Part shown: in pieces, positions 16,091 to 21,784 of the stretch
How positions within the stretch are numbered: position 1 is the first letter of the stretch
Layout of the letters: each line of letters starts with the position of its first letter
NCBI GenBank assembly: GCA_041389885.1
Contig: JAWKRB010000054.1
Location: 1 to 21,784, forward strand
Reading direction: 5' to 3'
Length of the DNA stretch: 21,784 nt
Origin: JAWKRB01 sp041389885
GTDB lineage: Bacteria > Myxococcota_A > Polyangia > Polyangiales > Ga0077539
Notes under the pieces: model-generated
Databases searched by the model: none
What the model saw: only the letters and a program-made list of their open reading frames with translations
What the model was told of the DNA's origin: nothing
Program-made: the position numbers and the translations under genes

Positions 16091-17601
16091 GCCTTCGGCG
16101 TGAGCTCCAGCACGCGGCTCGTGGGCGTGTGCGAGAGCGCCTCGAGCGTGTCGAGCAGGTACTGCCGCGGATCGATCCCGTGCAAGCGACAGCTCATCAT
16201 CAGGCTCCACAGCACGCACCCGAGCTCGGCGCCCTCGAAGGAGCCGCGGTACACCCACGCCTTGCGCCCCACGACAATGTGTCTCAGCAGCCGCTCGCTG
16301 GTGTTGTTCGTCCAGGGCACGCGGCCATCGCGCAGGAAGTGGGTGAGACCCGCCCAGTGCGAGAGCGCGTAGTCGAAGGCCTGCGCCATCGGGCTTCGTG
16401 GCACCAGCGAGGGGCGCTCCGCCATCAGCCACGCATGGAACTCCTTGAAGCGCGGCGTGAGCACCTCTTCGCGTCGACGCTGCCGCTCGTCGTCGTCGAG
16501 CTCAAGCCACTCCCGCTCGGCCTGCGCGACCCCCTGAAAGAAGGCCAGCGCGTGGTTGGCGCGCGGAGTGTCGGTGCCGCGGGCGTCGAAGAAGTTCCTG
16601 CGGCCGTGCGCGTTGCAGAGCGCGACGAGCAGTCCGAGCTTCTGGCTGTGCTCGCCGAGGTGCACCGTCGCCGCGTCGCACTCCACCACGCCGCCGAAGC
16701 TCTCGAAGCCTTCGAAGATGGCGACGGCGTTGGCCGACTTGAGCGCGATGAACACCACGTGCCCGCCGCCGTGGAGCACGTACACAGTGCGGCGCTGACA
16801 GCGCTTCTTGGCGAAGATCTTCAGGTGCGTGCCGTCGATGCCGACGACGCCGTCGCCGCGCAGCAGCTCCTTGCGCATCGCGTCGACGATCCGCTTGAGC
16901 GCGAGGGCCACGCGCTGCGCGACGCGTCCGAGGGTGCTGCGATCGACGCGCAGCCCCTCGCGCAGAAAGATGCCCGCGAGACGGTGAAAGGGGAGGTGAT
17001 CGGCGTAGTGCATCACCGCGATGTCGACGGCGAGCGAGAGCCCCACGCCGCCCGCGCCGGTGACGAGCGGCTCGGGGGCTGGGGCGATGACCACGCCGCC
17101 CTGACGGCAGCCGTTGCAGGCGTACTTCGGTCGATGCGTGATGGTCTCCTCGTAGCGCGAGGGGATGCGCTCGGTGGTCGAGGAGGTCTCCTCGCCGATG
17201 ACCACCATGTCCTCGCCGCAGCAGCGACACGCGATGGACTCGGGTGTGAGCGTGACGTGCTTCGTCGTGACGCACGAGGGGTCGACCTGGAGCCGCGGAC
17301 GACGCTTGCGCCGGGAGCCCTTCTTCTTCTGCTCGTCGGGGGTCGGCTCCGCGGCCTCTGCGACGGCGTTGTCGTTGGGCACCGTGAGGTCGACGCCGGG
17401 GAGCACGAGCTCCAACGGCGCGACGCCCTCGCTGCTGTCACCGAAGCGAGCGCGCACGTGTCGATCGAGCTCGAAGCGGAGCAGGATGAGCTCGTTGGTC
17501 TGCTGCTGGATCGTGGCGTCGCGCGCCGCGAGCTGCACCTCGAGGGCGTCGATGTGCCCTCGCAGCAGGTCGATGGTGCGCAGTGCCTCGGTGAGATCCA
17601 C
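16021..17601 (-). CDS. tnpC: IS66-family transposase TnpC
   Basis: This is the 526-residue DDE transposase of the IS66 element. The GTG at 17601 starts VDLTEALRTIDLLRGHIDAL, a leucine-zipper-like helix (residues 1-50) typical of the IS66 N-terminus. The CRCCGE...YACNGCR region (about 165-215) is the zinc-binding domain. The catalytic core shows VVGIDGTHLKIF (first Asp), VVECDAATVHLG (second Asp), CNAHGRRNFFDA (usually CWAHARRKF) and NNTSERLLRHIVVGRKAWVYRGS, with the C-terminal Glu in the NxxSER motif. It ends with the IS66 C-terminal domain (LWSLMMSCRLHGIDPRQYLLDTLEAL). The open frame extends upstream of the GTG into the tnpB region without family similarity. The gap to tnpB is 52 bases. No internal stop or frameshift is seen, so activity is possible. 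Confidence 0.93.
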   Translation of the reverse strand: MDLTEALRTIDLLRGHIDALEVQLAARDATIQQQTNELILLRFELDRHVRARFGDSSEGVAPLELVLPGVDLTVPNDNAVAEAAEPTPDEQKKKGSRRKRRPRLQVDPSCVTTKHVTLTPESIACRCCGEDMVVIGEETSSTTERIPSRYEETITHRPKYACNGCRQGGVVIAPAPEPLVTGAGGVGLSLAVDIAVMHYADHLPFHRLAGIFLREGLRVDRSTLGRVAQRVALALKRIVDAMRKELLRGDGVVGIDGTHLKIFAKKRCQRRTVYVLHGGGHVVFIALKSANAVAIFEGFESFGGVVECDAATVHLGEHSQKLGLLVALCNAHGRRNFFDARGTDTPRANHALAFFQGVAQAEREWLELDDDERQRRREEVLTPRFKEFHAWLMAERPSLVPRSPMAQAFDYALSHWAGLTHFLRDGRVPWTNNTSERLLRHIVVGRKAWVYRGSFEGAELGCVLWSLMMSCRLHGIDPRQYLLDTLEALSHTPTSRVLELTPKAYVERLRAAREATVRDGATEDAA

Positions 17602-17653
17602 GTTGTAAGAACAACGGGGAGTCGCAGGGAATTCCCGCGGGAGACGATTTTCT

Positions 17654-17974
17654 TCAGCGGCGCTCGACGCCCGCCAGGAGGACCCCGAGCTCACGCGCTT
17701 CGATGTGCACCGAGCGGTCCCCCGCACGCACGATGGAGGGGATGCGGAAGTGGGCGCGGTCCAGTCGCTTGTAGAGAATGACGACGCCGGATCCGTCATG
17801 AAAGAGGATCTTGCAGCGGGTGCGGTCTCGATTGAAGAAGAGGACGACGGCGCTGCGCAGGGCGTCAAGTCCGAGCTGCTCGCGGGCGACGGCGATGAGC
17901 ACGTCGAAGGAGCGTCGGAAGTCGACCGGGTCGACGGCGGCATACAGGGGCCGCGAGGTGGGCACGAGGATCAT
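17654..17974 (-). CDS. tnpB: IS66 accessory protein TnpB
   Basis: This 106-residue protein matches the IS66 TnpB (Orf2) family. It opens MILVPTSRPLYAAVDPVDFR, followed by RSFDVLIAVAREQLGLD, VVLFFNRDRTRCKILFHDGSG and VILYKRLDRAHFRIP. TnpB is required with TnpA for IS66 transposition, but its biochemical role is unclear. Its start overlaps the tnpA stop (ATGA, 17971-17974), so it is translationally coupled to it, the standard arrangement for this family. Length is normal for the family (about 105-120). No defect is seen. Confidence 0.95.
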   Translation of the reverse strand: MILVPTSRPLYAAVDPVDFRRSFDVLIAVAREQLGLDALRSAVVLFFNRDRTRCKILFHDGSGVVILYKRLDRAHFRIPSIVRAGDRSVHIEARELGVLLAGVERR

Positions 17975-18279
17975 CGCGACGACACCGCGAGGACGAAGGC
18001 ACGCAGCGCGTCGGGCGCGAGCGAAGCTGGGAAGCGGAGGACACGTCCGTCGGGGAAGGCGAGCTCGCAGTGCGCGGTGGCCTCGACGGTGATGGGCAGC
18101 AGACGCGGGCTGCGCGCGGGTCGCTTCTGAGCGCGGTAGCGCTTCTTGTAGAGCGTGTCGGCCTTGAGCCCGTGCTCGCGGGCGTACTCCAGCACGCTCT
18201 GCCCGCTCTTCGCGAGCGCGGCGAGATGCGCGGGCCAGTCGATCTCAGGGGACGGCGGAGAAGGCTTCGGGGATCGCAT
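17971..18279 (-). CDS. tnpA: IS66 accessory protein TnpA (HTH)
   Basis: This 102-residue protein begins at the ATG at 18279. The N-terminal half has a helix-turn-helix of the IS66 TnpA type: WPAHLAALAKSGQSVLEYAR, then EHGLKADTLYKKRYRAQ. The C-terminal part (CELAFPDGRVLRFPASLAPD, ALRAFVLAVSS) fits the family ending in a short LxxLVxAL-type helix. It probably binds the element ends, 40 bases from the right inverted repeat. It overlaps tnpB by four bases. An in-frame upstream extension would run into the terminal repeat. Confidence 0.88.
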   Translation of the reverse strand: MRSPKPSPPSPEIDWPAHLAALAKSGQSVLEYAREHGLKADTLYKKRYRAQKRPARSPRLLPITVEATAHCELAFPDGRVLRFPASLAPDALRAFVLAVSSR

Positions 18280-18318
18280 AGCCCCAGAGCGTCTCAGCGC
18301 GCTGCAACCGCTTCAGCC

Positions 18319-18340
18319 ATGGGGATGCTGCACCGCGTAC
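18319..18340 (-). repeat. IS66 terminal inverted repeat, right
   Basis: Partner of 15454-15475. Read on the minus strand it begins GTACGCGGTG and lies 40 bases upstream of tnpA. Confidence 0.7.
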
Positions 18341-18434
18341 CCTTGAATCGCTCCGCAACGTGCCGGAGGGAGTAGCCATCCTCCTCAATCGCCTCGATCA
18401 CACGCGCCCGAAGGTCATAGCTGTACGCTGCCAT
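18341..18434 (-). pseudogene. IS630-family transposase, N-terminal fragment
   Basis: The ATG at 18434 opens MAAYSYDLRARVIEAIEEDG, then YSLRHVAERFKG, the well-known N-terminal helix-turn-helix of IS630-family transposases. The match ends at about codon 31, precisely where the IS66 right inverted repeat begins (18340). The remaining about 300 residues are not found on the other side of IS66. It is truncated and inactive. Confidence 0.75.
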
Positions 18435-18612
18435 GATTGCTTGGAGCTCCATCGCAAGCCCGTCCGCGAACGTCTACCCGCCGCGATAGGCTCCCACTCA
18501 AGCGAGCCAGCGACCGTAGGGAGTGCCCGGAGTGCGCGTGGGGCGGCGTCTTCGCGAGCACCGTAGCCGTTGAAGACGGCACTGGCGTCCCGTCGAGCAC
18601 CCCCCGAAGGGT
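18435..18612. other. Gap between the IS630 fragment and the glycosyltransferase gene
   Basis: I see no gene, hairpin or repeat in these 178 bases. They hold the 5' flank of the IS630 fragment and the 3' flank of the glycosyltransferase operon. Confidence 0.4.
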
Positions 18613-19734
18613 TTACGAACCGAGGGCGAAGCGATACCCGGAGAGGACCTCGTCGGTCGCCTTTGCCCAGCTCCGATCGAGGGCGTCGAGCCTCGCTGCG
18701 CGGCCGCGCGCCGCCCGCTCCCCGTCGTCGCGGATCAGCGCACCCAGCGCGCGCGCCATGGCACCCGAATCGCTTACATCAACGAGCGCGCCCGTTCGCT
18801 CGTTAACCAGCTCCGAGAGCGCGCCGGCCCGCGGAACCACTGGCGGGAGGCCGCTGGCCATGGCCTCAAGCACTACGTTACCGAAGGTCTCCTCCTCGGA
18901 CGCGAGCGCGAAGAGGTCGCTCGACGCGTACGCCTCCGCGAGCGCGTGGCCCCTCAGGGCGCCGAGGAAGACCACGCCCGGCGGCGCCCGAGCCTCCAGG
19001 GCGCGACGCGACGCGCCGACGCCCACGATCACCAGGACGGCGTCATGCGAGCGCCGCGTCGCCTCCGCAAAGGCCCCGATGAGGCGGTCGAAGCGCTTCT
19101 CTGGCACGACGCGGCCGACGCTCAGGACGATCTTCCGCCCCGACGCGCCGAGGCGCTCTCGAAAGGCGGTCGACCGATGTGCGGGAGAGAACCGCTCAGC
19201 GTCCACGCCGCGGCTCCAGATGCGGAGCGGGCCGCGGTGACCGCGCGCGCGGAGGCGCTCCAGGTAGCTCCGGCTTGGGCAAAGCGTGACGCGCGCGGCG
19301 CGGTGAAACCAGTTCATCCACGCGCTCATCGCGGGCGCGGCGGCCCCGGCGCCCCAGTGACGGAGGTAGGCCGGGTAGTCTGTGTGCGCCGAGGTGACGA
19401 ACAGCAGGTCGCGGGACATCGCATACTGGCGCCCGGCGAGACCGACCGGCATCTCGGTGAGGGCGTGGACGACTTCAGGGCGGAACTGGTCGAGCGCCCG
19501 CTTCGCTGCGGCTCCAAGCCGGGGCGCGGCGCCGTAGAGGCCCGGTAGAGATGGCAGCGGGAAGCCAGGCAGGCGCACGTGGAGCGAGGCCCCAGCCGTC
19601 TCGTCGAAGGGGCCGGGGCCGATGAGGGCGACCTCGTGACCTCGTGCCGTGAGCTCGCCGACGAGCCGCGCGACGGTGACCGCGACGCCGTCGAGCCGGG
19701 GAGGCACGGCATCGGAGAAGAGCGCGACCCTCAC
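18613..19734 (-). CDS. GT4-family glycosyltransferase
   Basis: This 373-residue protein has a GT-B fold and is a retaining glycosyltransferase that uses a nucleotide-sugar donor; the acceptor is unknown. The N-terminal domain begins MRVALFSDAVPPRLDGVAVT, the usual GT4 opening with the DGVAVT glycine-rich acceptor loop. The C-terminal donor domain starts at about residue 200 with KIVLSVGRVVPEKRFDRLIG and contains the EX7E motif (E282...E290 in EEETFGNVVLEAMASGLP). This is most like the mannosyl/glucosyltransferases of the PimB/MgtA type and membrane-lipid glycosylation enzymes. The start is GTG at 19734, overlapping the stop of the upstream gene by 4 bases (GTGA), so the two are translationally coupled. 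There are no TM segments; it is peripheral or cytosolic. There is no frameshift. Confidence 0.92.
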   Translation of the reverse strand: MRVALFSDAVPPRLDGVAVTVARLVGELTARGHEVALIGPGPFDETAGASLHVRLPGFPLPSLPGLYGAAPRLGAAAKRALDQFRPEVVHALTEMPVGLAGRQYAMSRDLLFVTSAHTDYPAYLRHWGAGAAAPAMSAWMNWFHRAARVTLCPSRSYLERLRARGHRGPLRIWSRGVDAERFSPAHRSTAFRERLGASGRKIVLSVGRVVPEKRFDRLIGAFAEATRRSHDAVLVIVGVGASRRALEARAPPGVVFLGALRGHALAEAYASSDLFALASEEETFGNVVLEAMASGLPPVVPRAGALSELVNERTGALVDVSDSGAMARALGALIRDDGERAARGRAARLDALDRSWAKATDEVLSGYRFALGS

Positions 19735-21434
19735 GAGGTCGGGTCCACACGCAGCGCCGCGGCCAGCGCCTCAAGGGTGCGCAGGTTCGATGCGCCATCC
19801 TTCACCGAGATCCGGAGGACACTCGCACCAAGCACGTCGCCGAAGTCTCGCGCGTCTCGGAGGAACACGCCCCGGGCCGCGGTCCGGCGGCACACCTCCT
19901 CGGCGGAAGGGGCGCCCTCCGGGAGGTGGACGAGCACGGAGGCGATCTTACCTTCAAAGACGTCCAGGCCCAAGTCACGCTCGAGCCGCACTGCCAGCTT
20001 GCGCCGCAGCGCATGCGTCTCGCCGTACATCGCCTGGTAGTAGGTGTCGTCTTCGAGCGCTCGGAGCGCTGCGACCTGTGCCGCAAAGCCGACGATCCAG
20101 GGCGGCGTGCGCCGCCGGAGGACGGCGACCTCCGAGCTCGGACCGACGAGGAAGGCGGCCCGCAGCCCGCTGAGCGCGTGCGACTTCGAGAGGGTGCGGC
20201 ACACAAAGAGGTTCGAGCTCGCGGCGGCGTCAGCGACGAGCGAGTGACCCTCGCCCACATAGTGCAGGTACGCCTCGTCGACCCAGATGCGTGTCTTGTC
20301 CGGCGCCTCGCGGAGGACGTCGCGCAGCGCCTCGCGCGCGACGACCGTGCCGGTCGGGTTGTTCGGGTTGACGATCACGACGAGGTCGTAGCCCCGCGCG
20401 AGCTCAGCGCGGAGCCGCGCGAGGGAGAGCGCGTAGCCCTCGTGGCGGTTGAGCGCGAGCCGAGTCACCGACGCACCCACGACGGACTGTGCGACGTGCG
20501 CATACTCGCCGTACGACGGATCGAGGACGAGCACCCGGGAGCGACCGTTGAGCCACAGCGTGAGGGCGCGGTACACGAGATCGGACGAGCCTGCGCCCAG
20601 CACGACCTGCGCCGGGTCGACATCCCAGCGGAGCGCGATGCGCGCGACCAGCGGCTCCCCGGAGGGCGGCGGCGACGTACGGACGAGACGGGGAGCGTCG
20701 AGCGCGAGCGCCTTGAGCGCGAGGGGTGACGGCGGAAACCAGGCGTCGAGGACGTCGGCGTCGACGACGGAGTCAAGCGCGCCGACCGCGCGGAGCTCGG
20801 CTCCGGCGACCGCGAGGGCGCGGCCCCCGTGCACGCACGTCAGCGCGTCGTGTTCCGACTGCGCGCCCTCACGCTCAAGGATGCGGCGGAGTCCGCTGAG
20901 CCGCGCGACAGCGGCGCGGACCTCGCTCATCGGAGAGTGGAGGACTTCGTACTCCATGGCACCGGCGCGGAAGCGCACGCCGACCTTCGACGCGCCGTAG
21001 CGCTGGTACGTCGGCACCACGCCGTCATGTCCGATGCTCACGACGTCCTCAACATCATGCGCGTCGAGCCAAGCGGCGCTCGCCAGGAGCAGGCGGACCG
21101 CCACCGTCGTGGCACGCGCCTCGGGGCACACCGTGAGCTGGCGCACCTCGGCGGTACGGGGGCCAACGACGAACGGGAGCGCATCGCGGTCGAGGTAGTG
21201 GTCGATTCGCAGGCGCGGGCTACCGGGCGGCGTGACCGCGACGTAGCCAAGGAGCTCGCCGCCACGCTTCGCGCAGAGAATCGTGGCGTGCGGGTGAGGG
21301 TCGGGGAGGAGCCCGTCCTCCGACACGGAGTACTGGCCGAGCTCGGAGGCGTAGACGCGGTGGCGCAACGCATCGATCGCCTGTCGATCCTCGAGGCGAG
21401 CCTCCTCGATGACGGTCAGGGCGGGGTTCACCAT
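19731..21434 (-). CDS. GNAT-type N-acyltransferase fused to a PLP-dependent aminotransferase
   Basis: This 567-residue protein has two parts. Residues about 6-168 resemble GNAT or N-acyl amino acid synthase-like acyltransferases: LRHRVYASELGQYS, ATILCAKRGGELLGYVAV, then EVRQLTVCPEARATTVAVRL (acyl-CoA binding strand and loop). Residues about 215-567 are a fold-type I aminotransferase of the histidinol-phosphate/CobC kind: PSYGEYAHV (307-315), NPNNPTGT (356-363), DEAYLHY (D386), TLSKSHALSGLRAAF with PLP Lys417, and Arg541 (RISV) for substrate carboxylate. The start at 21434 is the first ATG after repeat R copy 4, 45 bases away. The gene is coupled to the glycosyltransferase, so a glycosylated amino-acid-derived product is plausible. 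The substrate is not readable. All PLP residues are present. Confidence 0.88.
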   Translation of the reverse strand: MVNPALTVIEEARLEDRQAIDALRHRVYASELGQYSVSEDGLLPDPHPHATILCAKRGGELLGYVAVTPPGSPRLRIDHYLDRDALPFVVGPRTAEVRQLTVCPEARATTVAVRLLLASAAWLDAHDVEDVVSIGHDGVVPTYQRYGASKVGVRFRAGAMEYEVLHSPMSEVRAAVARLSGLRRILEREGAQSEHDALTCVHGGRALAVAGAELRAVGALDSVVDADVLDAWFPPSPLALKALALDAPRLVRTSPPPSGEPLVARIALRWDVDPAQVVLGAGSSDLVYRALTLWLNGRSRVLVLDPSYGEYAHVAQSVVGASVTRLALNRHEGYALSLARLRAELARGYDLVVIVNPNNPTGTVVAREALRDVLREAPDKTRIWVDEAYLHYVGEGHSLVADAAASSNLFVCRTLSKSHALSGLRAAFLVGPSSEVAVLRRRTPPWIVGFAAQVAALRALEDDTYYQAMYGETHALRRKLAVRLERDLGLDVFEGKIASVLVHLPEGAPSAEEVCRRTAARGVFLRDARDFGDVLGASVLRISVKDGASNLRTLEALAAALRVDPTS

Positions 21435-21479
21435 ATCCCCCGAGGCCCTGCGGTGCAGGCGTCGTAGAGGCCATCAGTG

Positions 21480-21604
21480 GAGGATAAGAAGTCCAACCGG
21501 TTACGCCCGGCGAGCACCTTCGTAGCCATGCTCTTCGCGTCTCTGAAGGCGACGAAATTCCCCTTGTGCGAAGCGAGCTCTCCCTCCCCGTACGCACACT
21601 CGCG
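21480..21604 (-). repeat. Dispersed intergenic repeat R, copy 4 (long form)
   Basis: This is the best-preserved copy. In one frame (21619 to 21428) it encodes 63 residues including RECAYGEGELASHKG, then FVAFRDAKSMATKVLAGRNR and LDFLSS. It is nearly identical to copy 2 over more than 100 bases apart from small indels. It ends 45 bases before the start of the GNAT-aminotransferase gene. Whether the short frame is expressed is unknown. Confidence 0.8.
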
Positions 21605-21668
21605 ACTCATCCGCACCACGTCGAGACGCTACCACTGCCGCGCTGACCGAATCCATCCCTCCTCCGCG

Positions 21669-21784
21669 CGCTGCGGGCAGACGTCACCCTCCCGCACGCC
21701 CCGCACGCCGTGCGCTGACCGCTGCCCTCACTCCCACGCGTCGTAGGGGTCGCGGGCCTTCGCGAACCTGGGCTCCTCCGCGTT
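21669..21784 (-). mobile_element. IS91-family transposase 3' end E (continues beyond the window)
   Basis: Minus-strand translation at the edge reads AEEPRFAKARDPYDAWE followed by a stop at 21728-21730, aligning with EEPSFARARDPCDAWD of remnant D. The conserved terminal block GGGAGGGTGACGTCTGC follows at about 21680-21700. Whether the upstream part is intact is outside the window. This is the only copy that might belong to a full-length transposase. Confidence 0.7.

Larger units (their letters stand above)
15454..18340 (-). mobile_element. IS66-family insertion sequence, complete-looking, with a passenger ORF
   Basis: The element contains intact tnpA, tnpB and tnpC in the usual order on the minus strand. 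Imperfect terminal inverted repeats are visible: 15454-15475 (gtacgcggtggtgcttccccat) and the complement of 18319-18340 match at 19 of 22 positions and begin GTAC, close to the GTAA typical of IS66 ends. The length is 2887 bases. The flanking octamers (atctcggc left, ccttgaat right) are not duplicates. An additional ORF (15581-16090) runs oppositely at the left end. Confidence 0.75.

Noticed and set aside
15380..16432. 350-codon minus-strand ORF crossing the IS66 left end
   Set aside because: Most of it is out of phase with tnpC and has no domain; it is a chance open frame.
16129..17781. 550-codon plus-strand ORF opposite tnpC
   Set aside because: It is an antisense shadow of the transposase without recognisable content.
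18284..18330. Continuation of the IS630 HTH (WLKRLQRAE) in a shifted frame
   Set aside because: The segment lies inside the IS66 terminus defined by the inverted repeat, so the resemblance is probably accidental.

Overview
The window is very GC-rich, double-stranded bacterial chromosome in the style of a myxobacterium (Myxococcota, probably a Polyangia/Sandaracinaceae-type genome). The pointers are several secreted lipoproteins built from short cysteine modules, a membrane-anchored Ser/Thr kinase with a DWG motif, strong third-position GC bias, and few Shine-Dalgarno sites. I see no tRNA, rRNA or CRISPR array.

Layout. The left edge holds the 5' two thirds of recN on the minus strand. It is followed by a large minus-strand lipoprotein with eight Cys modules (1323-3548). 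Next comes an accessory zone (about 3549-13300). It holds three more lipoproteins (4874-5473 minus, 6594-7211 plus, 9531-10514 minus), a two-TM protein, a nucleotidyltransferase, a rhodanese, a domain-fusion methyltransferase, an ethylbenzene-dehydrogenase-like gene fragment and the kinase. From 13483 to 15348 there is ordinary plus-strand sequence: a small membrane protein, an SDR oxidoreductase and a YbiI-type zinc-finger protein. A complete-looking IS66 element (15454-18340) carries tnpA, tnpB, tnpC and a fourth, oppositely oriented ORF, and abuts a truncated IS630 transposase. The right end holds a two-gene minus-strand operon: a GNAT/PLP-aminotransferase fusion translationally coupled to a GT4 glycosyltransferase.

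The most unusual signal is a recurrent intergenic architecture. Five decayed copies of the 3' end of an IS91-family transposase (about 3880-4000, 5655-5880, 7370-7590, 10555-10925, 21669-21784) all lie on the minus strand. Four copies of a second repeat (3551-3615, 5484-5611, 9193-9247, 21480-21604) each sit just 5' of the start of a minus-strand gene. In three cases the order is IS91 tail, then repeat, then gene. The tails share the same inactivating mutations, so already-dead copies appear to have been multiplied. Substitutions in the second repeat look partly coding-like. This could be an IS91-type gene-capture or cassette-dispersal process that spreads secreted lipoprotein genes, but that is inference.

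Functional links inside the window are limited. The rhodanese and methyltransferase may be co-transcribed. The fusion acyltransferase/aminotransferase and the glycosyltransferase clearly are, and suggest synthesis of a modified amino-acid or sugar-containing small molecule. The lipoproteins probably decorate the cell surface.
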